64,000 bases of DNA from positions 1,054,001 to 1,118,000 of the forward strand of contig NZ_BIFR01000002.1 in assembly GCF_003967535.1 (NCBI RefSeq), in the 5' to 3' direction. This DNA comes from Tengunoibacter tsumagoiensis. GTDB taxonomy: Bacteria > Chloroflexota > Ktedonobacteria > Ktedonobacterales > Ktedonobacteraceae. The notes under the pieces are model-generated. The model did no database searches. It saw only the letters and a list, made by a program, of their open reading frames with translations, and had not been told where the DNA came from. Of this stretch, positions 41,843 through 50,489 are shown piece by piece (position 1 is the stretch's first letter; every line of letters starts with the position of its first letter). The translations under genes and the position numbers were made by a program.

Positions 41843-42316
41843 AATGGCTCGCTACGCGTCTTGTATGCTGCGCGCATTGGTCATTGTCGTTCCTGCGAGC
41901 TGCGAGCACAGGGTCAGGAGAGTAGTGCCACGCTCAAGCCACGGCAGGGGAGCGCGGCTCTGTGGCCGCTTTCCTCTTCTCGCGCGAATTCTCCGCCGCC
42001 ACCTCGTACAGCCAGCGAACTGCATGCTTCTACCCCAGTGGTCTGGCGTGACTGGCCACGCTGTAGCATCCGGTGAACCTGGCTCAAAGTCGTTGGCAGC
42101 CAAACAATCGAACTACAAAGCGTCACTCTACTCTCACCACCACATGCCCAAGCGCCCACCAAGAAGGTCTGGACCCGAGCGGAGCGTGCTCATTGGCGTC
42201 TTTCCTGGGACCAGCGCTTGGCGTGCAATGCTCGTCCGACGGATACGCCCCGGCTGATCATCACGCTTCATGGGCTTCCAGTTGCCTTTGCCTTCAATCT
42301 GTTTGCCACAGCTTAA
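41843..42316 (+). mobile_element. DDE transposase remnant
   Basis: A frame running to a stop at 42314-42316 has a Cys-rich N-terminal piece (YAARIGHCRSCELRAQ) that resembles the zinc-like motif of IS1182-type transposases, then a stop at about 42074-42076, and a tail AERAHWRLSWDQRLACNARP then LIITLHGLPVAFAFNLFA. The catalytic acids are not clear. Several stops and no terminal repeats mark it as debris. Family assignment is a guess. Confidence 0.55.
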
Positions 42317-42593
42317 TTTTCTTGAGCGCCATCCTATGTATTCTCGCTTCTGTTCGCGTATTGATGGTGTTCAATCACTAGTCTTCCTATTGACCTTCGT
42401 TCTGATGTCAGGTTTCTGGTGGTTGTGAGCGATCTTTTTGTGTGAACTATTCCTTTTCACATCTCTTGGGTGTTTAATACACAAGAGCAGCAATCTCCTG
42501 TATCAGGTTGTCTGATTGGTTTTCCCTACCAGGCGGCGCTACCAATGACATCATCTTTTCTCTCCAAAGCAGAGCTTTACTCGTGTTGCCATC

Positions 42594-42673
42594 AGAGATC
42601 GTTATCTATCGTTTGAGTGGAACATTGCGTGGGTTGGCAACAAACGATCACCAGACGATAGGTAACGATCTCT
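42594..42673. repeat. Large inverted repeat upstream of the hydrolase gene
   Basis: AGAGATCGTTATCTATCGT (42594-42612) and ACGATAGGTAACGATCTCT (42655-42673) pair over 19 bp with one mismatch and a 42-nt loop. A second inverted pair CGTTTG/CAAACG lies inside. It lies 110 bp before the hydrolase start and could be an operator array, a structured leader, or the ends of a small non-autonomous element. 42317-42593 holds no gene I recognise. Confidence 0.5.
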
Positions 42674-42782
42674 AAAAAGGGAGGAGAGCCTAGGTATGCT
42701 TTGCAGTGAAAAGAAGAGAAGTTGACGCTAGCAGATGCAAGCTATACGCATCCGCCAGTGACTTTTACCTGGAAAGAGGAGC

Positions 42783-43988
42783 ATGATTCCGCTATCCAGT
42801 CCAGACGAAAGATTCAGGTACGTCTTTCTTCTCTTCCCAGATCAACTGACGAAAAGTGAGAAAGGAAAAAAGCATTCAATGACAACAAACAATTCTGCCC
42901 ATTCTGGCAATACGAAAGTGAGCAAACCTTTCGGCGGGCGTCCTCAGTTAGTACAAGGCCGGTTTGCCATGCTCAAATATTTCCTCATGAAAGGAAGGAG
43001 ACGCTGGCTCCTGGGCTTCGCCCTTGTGGTGTTTTTGAGTCCTGCTCTGACCGCATGGCGTCTGTCGCCACCAACTCTACCTCCGGCAACACACATCCAG
43101 GCGTCTTACGCTCAGGAAGAGCATACGCTTCTCCCTGCTGGTTTTACAGAAGGTACTGTCACGACAAACGGCATCCGTATGCATTATGTGCGCGGAGGAC
43201 AGGGCAGGCCCTTAGTGCTACTGCATGGTTTTCCAGAGACCTGGTACTCGTGGCATAAGGTTTTGCCAGATCTGGCGAAACACTATCTGGTGATTGCGCC
43301 AGATCTGCGAGGCGCTGGTCAGACCGATGCACCGTCAAGCGGGTACGATAAAATGACAATGGCTCAAGATATTCGGGGTCTTGTTACTCAATTAAAGCTA
43401 GATTCTATCGATCTCGTCGGTCATGATATTGGCCTGATGGTCGCCTTTGCGTATGCCGAACTCTATCCCACTAGCGTGCAACATCTGGCGTTGCTGGAGG
43501 CACCGATCCCTGATAAGAGCCTCTACCAATATCCAGCGCTCACTGCTAACGGCCCCGGCGTCTGGTGGTTTGGATTTTTCGGTGTCCCACAGATGCCGGA
43601 AAAGCTCATACAGGGGCGTGAAAAGACCTTTTTAGAGCAATTCTTCCAGAACACCGTGCCAGTGCAGGTCCAGGGGAGTATTACCGCGGAAGAGATAGCA
43701 CTGTATGCCCGAAACTGGCAAGATCCTGCGCGTCTGCACGCATACATTAGTTATTTTAGCGCATTCAAAACGGACACTGCACAGGTGGATGTTTATAGCC
43801 AGAAAAAGCTACTGATGCCAGTGCTAGCTCTTGGAGCGGACCATAGCATCGGCACAGCGATTTTCACTCAGGTTGAGCAGTATGCCACGAACGTCACAGG
43901 CGACGTGATAAGCAACTCGGGACACTGGATACCTGAAGAGCACCCGCAAGAGTTAGTCAGCAAGTTGCTCGCCTTCTTGAGTAAATAA
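42783..43988 (+). CDS. Membrane-anchored alpha/beta hydrolase, epoxide hydrolase-like
   Basis: 401 residues. Oxyanion loop VLLHGFPETWYSW, nucleophile Asp in LVGHDIGLMVA (the Asp nucleophile of epoxide hydrolases and haloalkane dehalogenases rather than Ser), catalytic His in ISNSGHWIPEEHP and an acid in ALGADHSIG. The N-terminal hydrophobic stretch RRRWLLGFALVVFLSPALTA is a signal peptide or anchor, so the enzyme should sit outside the cytoplasm. The start is uncertain: ATG 42783 has AGAGGAG only one base away; ATG 42879 and ATG 42969 (signal peptide right at the start) are alternatives. A cupin gene follows 34 bp later. Confidence 0.87.
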   Translation: MIPLSSPDERFRYVFLLFPDQLTKSEKGKKHSMTTNNSAHSGNTKVSKPFGGRPQLVQGRFAMLKYFLMKGRRRWLLGFALVVFLSPALTAWRLSPPTLPPATHIQASYAQEEHTLLPAGFTEGTVTTNGIRMHYVRGGQGRPLVLLHGFPETWYSWHKVLPDLAKHYLVIAPDLRGAGQTDAPSSGYDKMTMAQDIRGLVTQLKLDSIDLVGHDIGLMVAFAYAELYPTSVQHLALLEAPIPDKSLYQYPALTANGPGVWWFGFFGVPQMPEKLIQGREKTFLEQFFQNTVPVQVQGSITAEEIALYARNWQDPARLHAYISYFSAFKTDTAQVDVYSQKKLLMPVLALGADHSIGTAIFTQVEQYATNVTGDVISNSGHWIPEEHPQELVSKLLAFLSK

Positions 43989-44022
43989 CCTGTCAAACAG
44001 AGAAAATGAAAGGTAAAGATCT

Positions 44023-44484
44023 ATGAACATAAATATATCATCTCTCGTGTTGCAGGAGAACGCAGGCGAAACCACTTTTGAAGCCAGTGGGGAATACTGG
44101 ACCTGGAAAGCAACCGGAGAGGCAACCAATGGGCTTTACGATTATGCTGTAGTCACCACCCTTCCCCAGGTTGGACCACCTGAGCATGCTCACCAACAAG
44201 AGGAGCTGCTTTTTATCCTGGAAGGAACCTATCAGATCAAACTTGCTGAGTCAGTGTCTACTGTCTTGCCAGGGACATTTATTCGCATTCCGAGCGGAGT
44301 ACCACATGCCTGGCGTGCTTTGACAGCAGGAAAAATGCTCGTCACGTTCCTGCCAGGAGGGCTGCGAGGCTTCTTTGAAGGGATGCGCCCCCTCTATCTG
44401 GCACCTCAACTCGATATGCAAGCGCTCATAGAGCTTGCCAGCAAGTACGGTCTGGTTGTGACTGGCCCGCCGCTGGGAGAATAA
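44023..44484 (+). CDS. Cupin-domain protein
   Basis: A 153-residue single cupin. Motif 1 is PPEHAHQQEELLFILEGTYQ (two His, one Glu metal ligands) and motif 2 PGTFIRIPSGVPHAW (final His). Metal-dependent members include dioxygenases and sugar isomerases, while others only bind ligands. It has a ribosome site (AAAGGTAAAG at 44009-44018) and follows the hydrolase by 34 bp, so the two may be one unit. No signal peptide. Confidence 0.87.
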   Translation: MNINISSLVLQENAGETTFEASGEYWTWKATGEATNGLYDYAVVTTLPQVGPPEHAHQQEELLFILEGTYQIKLAESVSTVLPGTFIRIPSGVPHAWRALTAGKMLVTFLPGGLRGFFEGMRPLYLAPQLDMQALIELASKYGLVVTGPPLGE

Positions 44485-44499
44485 TTCTCATACGGAGCG

Positions 44500-44545
44500 C
44501 TACCCAGGAGACTGCATACATCCATCTTTTTGGTCTCCTGGGTAG
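44500..44545. terminator. Hairpin after the cupin gene
   Basis: CTACCCAGGAGAC (44500-44512) and GTCTCCTGGGTAG (44533-44545) are perfect 13-bp arms with a 20-nt loop that includes TTTTTGG, and lie 15 bp past the cupin stop. 44546-44902 carries no recognisable gene. Confidence 0.65.
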
Positions 44546-44902
44546 AGCTCTGTGGCGGAGCTGGCTCTTCAAACGGATAAACTGGTGGCAGTATTGTTTG
44601 AGGCGTTCTCAGAGGAGCATCTCCCTTCTCAGCATTGGAAAGCCCTGACTGACAAACCAGGCTCTTCCTTTAATTCCCCTTTCCATGCTATGATGGCAGA
44701 TGTGTTAGCAAACGACCAGCGTGGTGTAGGGGTACACGTTTTCTGGAATGCTTCCACAAATGTAGGAAAAAAGAAGCTCCCTGTCTCGCAATGATCAATT
44801 ACAACAAAAGATTCACGTAATTGGCGCTGACAGGACTGGCGGCGTAGCCGGTATCCTGGCAAATTAACATTGCTCGAACAAAATGACAAGGAGAATGGAT
44901 TG

Positions 44903-46219
44903 ATGAAACAAACGAGCCTGGCCGTTTTTGGGAGAAAAGCCGGTGACTTCTGGATCTTCTGGACGGGTCAGACCATTTCACAGATCGGTAGCGCGCTCAC
45001 TAACTTCGCCCTGCCACTACTCGTCTTCAATCTCACAGGGTCAGCACTGAAAGTCGGGCTGACCCTGGCCGCAACGTATTTACCGTATGTGCTCTTTGGT
45101 CTAGTGAGTGGAGCATGGGTGGATCGCGTTGATCGCAAAGTCTTGATGATTGGCCTGGATATCGCGCGTGCAATACTTCTCGGGTTGGTGCCCCTTCTGG
45201 CATTTTCTACTCATTTTCCTCTTTGGTGGATTTATCTGATCACATTTCTCAATGCGACTCTATCAATGATCTTTGGTGCTGCGAGTCTTACAGCCATTCC
45301 TCACCTGGTGAAGCGAGACGAGCTGATCAAGGCCAATGGGCGGATGCAGGCTGGCGTCTACGTGGCCTTCATTGTTGGCCCGCTATTGGCTACCTTGATC
45401 CTGACTCACTGGTCGATCCAGGCCGTCCTGTGGTGCGATGCCCTTACTTTTCTGGGGTCGGCAGGCTCGCTCGGGTTCATCAGAAGCAGCTTCAATGGGA
45501 CACCAGTTCAAGAGCAAAGCCAGGCTGCGCTCGGTCCAGCCATTCTGGAGGGGCTACGCTATGTTTTCTCCCACCCGGTGGTTTACATGGCGGCTCTGCT
45601 GGCACTCCTGGTCAACATGGCGCTTGCCCCGATCAACGCTCAGGTGGTGGTCTTCGCCAAGCAAGTCCTTGATGCCAGCAATACGCAGGTGGGCGTCTTG
45701 GCCACTGCTCTAGGTGTCGGCGGAGTGCTTGCCACCCTTGCTGCTGGTCCCCTGAAGCGACGCCTCCCATATGGTATCCTCCTGCTGGGTTCGCTTCTGC
45801 TCGCGGGTGTCCTCACCATCATCTTCGCCATCACGCGCAACTTCTGGGCGAGTGTGATTCTTTGGGGAGGAATATATGGCATGGTCGCCATCTTCAATGT
45901 GGCCCTCTTCAGCATTTTGCAGGGCGCGGGGCCAGATCGCCTGCTGGGGCGCGTCATCCTGTCTGCCCAGCTCCTGGCTGCGCTGGTTGTTCCCGTGGTA
46001 GATGTGCTCAGTGGCCTTGTCATTGACCAGGTTAAAAATGTAGCCCTGGTCTTCGGTGTTCTGGGAGTGTTCATTGTGGTCATTACGCTGGCCTTCATTC
46101 CCGGTCCCCTGGCTCATGTCGAGCGCTTTCTGCTAGAGGGGCAGTCCTCCAGTCTTCCTCCGGTCCCACCAGAGGAGCAGCCTTCCTCCAGCACTCTGCA
46201 GGTCTCTTTAGATAAATAG
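44903..46219 (+). CDS. MFS transporter
   Basis: 438 residues with 12 predicted helices; FWIFWTGQTISQIGSALTNF as first helix and GAWVDRVDRKVLMIGLDIAR as A-motif loop place it in the MFS_3/enterobactin-exporter group. The soluble tail (GQSSSLPPVPPEEQPSSS) is low complexity. Start ATG 44903 follows ACAAGGAGAATGG. It ends at a strong hairpin shared with the convergent STAND gene. Substrate unknown; export is likely from family. Confidence 0.9.
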   Translation: MKQTSLAVFGRKAGDFWIFWTGQTISQIGSALTNFALPLLVFNLTGSALKVGLTLAATYLPYVLFGLVSGAWVDRVDRKVLMIGLDIARAILLGLVPLLAFSTHFPLWWIYLITFLNATLSMIFGAASLTAIPHLVKRDELIKANGRMQAGVYVAFIVGPLLATLILTHWSIQAVLWCDALTFLGSAGSLGFIRSSFNGTPVQEQSQAALGPAILEGLRYVFSHPVVYMAALLALLVNMALAPINAQVVVFAKQVLDASNTQVGVLATALGVGGVLATLAAGPLKRRLPYGILLLGSLLLAGVLTIIFAITRNFWASVILWGGIYGMVAIFNVALFSILQGAGPDRLLGRVILSAQLLAALVVPVVDVLSGLVIDQVKNVALVFGVLGVFIVVITLAFIPGPLAHVERFLLEGQSSSLPPVPPEEQPSSSTLQVSLDK

Positions 46220-46230
46220 CTACTAACTTT

Positions 46231-46263
46231 GCCCCGAGGTTCAGGGTCCCTGAACCTCGGGGC
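46231..46263. terminator. Near-perfect palindrome between convergent MFS and STAND genes
   Basis: GCCCCGAGGTTCAGGG (46231-46246) is followed, after one base, by its exact inverted copy to 46263. It lies between convergent stop codons, the second of which is inside the repeat, so it can end both transcripts. Confidence 0.75.
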
Positions 46264-49200
46264 TAGCTGGATGGTGAACCATCCGCGCTCGCAGCCCCTA
46301 AACTGCGCAGTGCCGCCTGCTGAGCGTTCGTCAGCCCAATTGTGTCGCTGATATTCAGCCGCTCATAGGGCCGGTCGGCTCGCAAGGTGGCGAGATGCTG
46401 ATGACTCTGCATCCCCCAGAGCTTGATGACGCCATCTTCCCCACAACTGGCGACCGTCTGCCCATCGGGGCTGACTTGCACTACCCGGACCCATCCATCG
46501 TGAGCCTGAACAGCAGCCAGGCTCACCCCGTGTTCCGGGTTCCACCAGCGGACGGTGCCATCATTTCCCGCACTCACCAGGATATCTTGTTCAAGATGCC
46601 AATCAAGTCTCGTGATAAACCCACGATGGCCTTCTAACGTCCTCACGAGTCTGCCTTGTCGTACATCCAGGAGAAGCAACGTCCCTTTTTCTCCATCAGT
46701 TCCTCCGATCACCAGTTGTTCGCCGTTCGGGTTCCAGGAAAGAGCTGTGACGGCACCTCCGTGATTGAACTGGCATAGGAGGGCGCTATCCTTCGCTTGC
46801 CAGACCTGGACCTGTCCATCTTCACTGGCGCTGGCAATGAGTGTGCCATCTGGAGACCAGACAACACTAGAGACCAGGCCGGTATGTTCAATTCCCACCC
46901 GGTTGGAGCCTTCCTGGATATCCCAGAGACGGACGCTATGATCATAACTGCCACTGGCGAGCCAGCGGCCATCCGGGCTCCAATCCACATTGATGATGAG
47001 GCCAGCTTGCAAGATATGAGTACAGGCATTCGTCTGAGCATCCCAGATGCGTATCGTTTGATCAGCGCTTCCACTGGCAATCTGTTTTCCGGCGCGGCTC
47101 CAGGCGACTGTCTGCACGAACTGCTGGTGCCCCTGCAGGTTCTGTACGGGAGTCTGGGTCGTCACGTTCCAGAGGGTAAGCGTCGCCTCGCTGCTACCAC
47201 TTAGGAGGAAGCGTCCATCAGGACTCCAGGCCAGAGCATACAACGTGAGGGTATAGCCGTGCATCGCGCGCACATGCTGCCCGCTCACCTTCTCCCATGT
47301 GCGAATGGTGCTATCCATGCTGCCGCTGAGCAAGCGATCTCCTCCGGGCAAAAAGGCCAGGGAACGGACACCATCACGATGCCCCTGGAGGATATGACGG
47401 CACTGCCAGGTCTGAGCATCCCAAAGCCGAATTGTCTTATCGTGGCTAGCCGAGGCCAGGGTGTGGCCATCAGGGGACCAGGCCAGTCCTGATACCCCTC
47501 CAGTGTGGCCTGCCAGCGTCGTCTGGCAGGTGCCCGTTGCCACCTCCCAAAGTTTGATCTCCTGGTCGAAACTGCCACTAGCGAGGAGCCCGGTGGTAGG
47601 GGCGAAGGCCAGTGTGCTGACCATACCCCTATGTCCATGCAGTTCCTGCAGCAGCGTTCCCTGGTCGGCGTCCCACAGCTGGATGACAGCGGTATCTGTA
47701 CTACCGCTTGCCAGCATCCGCCCATCCGGGCTCCAGGCGATGGCCCAGATCTGCTCGTTCTGATGTGATAGACTGGAAAGGTGTGTCCCGGTTCTTACGT
47801 CCCACACGCGCAACGTGCCATCATACCCCCCGCTGACCAGTTTCCCATTGGGGGTTATGGCCAGGGTAGTGACCGGGGCAGTGTGATCTTGCCGTGTCCA
47901 GATAAGGGCTCCACTGGCCACCTCCCAGAGCCTGATCGTCTGGTCCCAACTAGCAGTTGCCAGCGCTTGTCCATCAGGACTGAAGGCGATGGCGCTCACA
48001 CGCTCGGTATGACCCCGGATGATCAGGTGGGCCACCTGGCCCTCCTCGCGCCAGACCCGCACCTGCCCACCGTTGGTGCTCGCTGCGATGTAGTGCCCAT
48101 CCGGACTGATGGTCACCGCCAGCACCGCATCGAAGGCTTCGGTGAAGACCACCTCACGCAACGTTGCTCCAGCAAGGATCGCATCCTGCATCTCGACACC
48201 TTGCAGATAGGCCCCGCGAATGAAGAGCCGGGAAAGGTCCAGGCCGCGCAGATGCCCACGCAACTCTTTGAGCAGGCTGATAACGTTGGCGGGACCATAG
48301 CTCTGTGTAGCAACATCCTCGGAACGGAATTGCTCCAGCAAGCGTAGCAAGCATGCCTCGACCTGTATGTCTGCTCCCAGTTCGGATCGGAGCCGTTCGA
48401 TGATCGGATGAACCAGCATGCGAACCTGTGTCTGGCGTACATAATCTTTGGCCTGCGCCTGCTCCAGAGCATATCTGCGCAACTGTTGTGGGTCTCCCTG
48501 CACAATCTCCTCACTCAGACGTTTGCCCAGCGCATCGATAAGATATTCCATCACCACCGATTGCAGGCTAAAGCTCGTCTGCAGCCCCCGCTCCAGCAGT
48601 GAGCGTCGTCCCAGCGCCTCCAGCGCCTCCAGCATCTGGGTGCGTGGTACCCTGGAAGGAAGAATCTGTACCAGCGTATCCAGGGAGGTCCACTCGCGCA
48701 ACACGGCTAACCAGGTGAGCAAGAGATGCTCCAGGGGCGTCAGACGTCCCATTTGCTGGCGCAGCAGCGCCCGGATGCCATTGAAGATCAGCTCACCCTC
48801 GTGCAGAAACTGATCGATATCGTTACTGAAGAGGTCGGAGATTGCCTGCGCCACGATCTTCAAGGCCAGGGGATTGCCTGCATAGCTAGCAACCAGGTGC
48901 TTCCAGGCAGTGGGTGTGCCGTTGAGTCTCTTGTCAGCGAGCAATTCTTGCGCGGCCTGGATGTCCACTCCAATCAGACGGAGCGAACGCACAGGCGCAC
49001 GAACACCTTCTAACGGCGCAATTTCTTTGGGCTTCTCCCGGGAGGTTACCAGCACGCAGCTTTGATGAGCTGCTTCGGCCAGGCGCTGGATCAGTCGCCC
49101 ATAGCCCTCGTAGCCTGGCAGGTAGCTACCTTCAGTATCCCCACTCGCTAGCAGTGTCTCCAGGTTATCGAGCACTAGCAGGCAGCGATGCGCCTGCAGG

Positions 49201-49931
49201 CATACCAGCAACTGGTTGAGACGCTGCTCAAGCGACCTGGGAAATGTTGTGGGGAGTTCCTCGGAGAAGAACGTGATACAATCGGCAACCAGATCCTCAC
49301 ACGAAGGGGCGTCGCGTACCGAGCACCAGAGCACTGCCTCAAAATGAGGAGTCAGGTGCTGTCCCAGGAAGGATGCGAGCATACTTTTGCCGATGCCGCC
49401 CATACCGAGCAGGGCAATCAGGCGGCAGTGTTCTTGCTCGATCCATTGAGTCAATTCAGCCACTTCCACCTCACGACCGATGAAGTGGCTCACGTCGAGG
49501 GCTCCCACCCAATCAACACGTGAGAAGGCGACAGGCTCTGATAGCGCAAGATCCACAGAGAGATTAGTACGTGCGAACGGTTGGATAGGCGCAGGAGGAT
49601 GGAGCAGGTCCTGGAGCCAGGCTTCATTCAGCAACACTTTCTGGCGGGCCACACGCCAGAAGGCGCGAATCTCCTCTTCTTCGCGTCCGACAGGAAAGGC
49701 TTGCTGGTTGACAGCAAAGGCGAGTAAGGCCTTGAGGTGCTCGACGTTAGGATACGAACCTCCGGCCTCCCATTTCACCACTGCTTTGCGGGAGACACCC
49801 AGCAGTTCAGCTAAACCAGCTTGCGTCAGCCCGATGCTTGTACGCAGCGTCAGCATGGCCTGCCCAAAGGGGTAGTCGCGCTCCCCATAAGAGGATTGCT
49901 TCACCAGGAGTACGCCTTTCTGATGGACCAA
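46263..49931 (-). CDS. STAND ATPase: HTH, NB-ARC and 14 WD40 repeats
   Basis: 1222 residues. Residues about 24-70 are an XRE-like HTH (LTQAGLAELLGVSRKAVVKW). The NB-ARC ATPase has P-loop LLGMGGIGKS (about 175-183), Walker B CLLVLDNLETLL and the CVLVTSREK arginine region. A short pentapeptide-like part (LSRLFIRGAYLQGVEMQDAI) leads into fourteen WD40 repeats, that is, two propellers. Related proteins are signal sensors that oligomerise on ligand binding, some in antiphage defence; no killing effector domain is seen here, so a transcription-control role is equally possible. The start is unclear: TTG 49929-49931, or GTG 49902-49904 behind AAAGGCG. Divergent from another STAND gene. Confidence 0.88.
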   Translation of the reverse strand: MVHQKGVLLVKQSSYGERDYPFGQAMLTLRTSIGLTQAGLAELLGVSRKAVVKWEAGGSYPNVEHLKALLAFAVNQQAFPVGREEEEIRAFWRVARQKVLLNEAWLQDLLHPPAPIQPFARTNLSVDLALSEPVAFSRVDWVGALDVSHFIGREVEVAELTQWIEQEHCRLIALLGMGGIGKSMLASFLGQHLTPHFEAVLWCSVRDAPSCEDLVADCITFFSEELPTTFPRSLEQRLNQLLVCLQAHRCLLVLDNLETLLASGDTEGSYLPGYEGYGRLIQRLAEAAHQSCVLVTSREKPKEIAPLEGVRAPVRSLRLIGVDIQAAQELLADKRLNGTPTAWKHLVASYAGNPLALKIVAQAISDLFSNDIDQFLHEGELIFNGIRALLRQQMGRLTPLEHLLLTWLAVLREWTSLDTLVQILPSRVPRTQMLEALEALGRRSLLERGLQTSFSLQSVVMEYLIDALGKRLSEEIVQGDPQQLRRYALEQAQAKDYVRQTQVRMLVHPIIERLRSELGADIQVEACLLRLLEQFRSEDVATQSYGPANVISLLKELRGHLRGLDLSRLFIRGAYLQGVEMQDAILAGATLREVVFTEAFDAVLAVTISPDGHYIAASTNGGQVRVWREEGQVAHLIIRGHTERVSAIAFSPDGQALATASWDQTIRLWEVASGALIWTRQDHTAPVTTLAITPNGKLVSGGYDGTLRVWDVRTGTHLSSLSHQNEQIWAIAWSPDGRMLASGSTDTAVIQLWDADQGTLLQELHGHRGMVSTLAFAPTTGLLASGSFDQEIKLWEVATGTCQTTLAGHTGGVSGLAWSPDGHTLASASHDKTIRLWDAQTWQCRHILQGHRDGVRSLAFLPGGDRLLSGSMDSTIRTWEKVSGQHVRAMHGYTLTLYALAWSPDGRFLLSGSSEATLTLWNVTTQTPVQNLQGHQQFVQTVAWSRAGKQIASGSADQTIRIWDAQTNACTHILQAGLIINVDWSPDGRWLASGSYDHSVRLWDIQEGSNRVGIEHTGLVSSVVWSPDGTLIASASEDGQVQVWQAKDSALLCQFNHGGAVTALSWNPNGEQLVIGGTDGEKGTLLLLDVRQGRLVRTLEGHRGFITRLDWHLEQDILVSAGNDGTVRWWNPEHGVSLAAVQAHDGWVRVVQVSPDGQTVASCGEDGVIKLWGMQSHQHLATLRADRPYERLNISDTIGLTNAQQAALRSLGAASADGSPSS

Positions 49932-50375
49932 CGAGCGCGTAGTGGGAACTGAAGGAACCTGATATGGGAACTGCAGGACACTGATTTACCCTGACACTCC
50001 CCCTATACTAAGGAGTGTGGATGCGCTTAAGGCGGGTCCACCCGGTTGGGAAGAGTCTGGGAAACTTGCTGGTGACTTCAGGCTCTTCCTTGTCTGATAG
50101 TTTGTTCTAGCATAACACATCCATTTGGAACGGACCAGCCTGTGTTCAAGGATGGGAGTGGTTTGCTTGAGCACAGGATAGTGCTTATGAGATATCAAGT
50201 GCTCTGTTTCAGAGCAAAAGCTGCTCCATTCTCCGAGTCATGTACTAGAAAGAAAGAGAGGTTTCTATGCCAAAAATGAGAGAAGAAAAGATATTATATA
50301 TTGTTTCTCTTACATTCCTTCATGCTGGTATTGTATTTTGTGACAGAATTCGCCGTCAATCTGACGAGGGAGGAC

Positions 50376-50406
50376 CAGATTGGGGCGATTAACCCGCCCC
50401 AATCTG
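50376..50406. repeat. Hairpin in the leader of the HTH-NB-ARC-TPR gene
   Basis: CAGATTGGGGCG (50376-50387) and CGCCCCAATCTG (50395-50406) form perfect 12-bp arms with a 7-nt loop, 84 bp ahead of the start. It lies in the 558-bp divergent gap (49932-50489), which otherwise holds no gene. It may be an attenuator, an operator or a stability element; no U-tract. Confidence 0.55.
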
Positions 50407-50489
50407 ATTCTCCCCCGTCATTGTGCTATTTTGGGGATATCCTCAGTATTAAGAGAAGAAAACAGCAGCACATAGAAGAGAGTATTCCT

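Noticed and set aside
41852..42162. Minus-strand frames rich in Arg/Ala in the transposase debris
   Set aside because: They are antisense to the recognisable transposase remnant and carry no family motif.
44552..44794. 80-codon plus-strand frame after the cupin hairpin
   Set aside because: No domain or ribosome site, and overlapping equally open frames on the minus strand.
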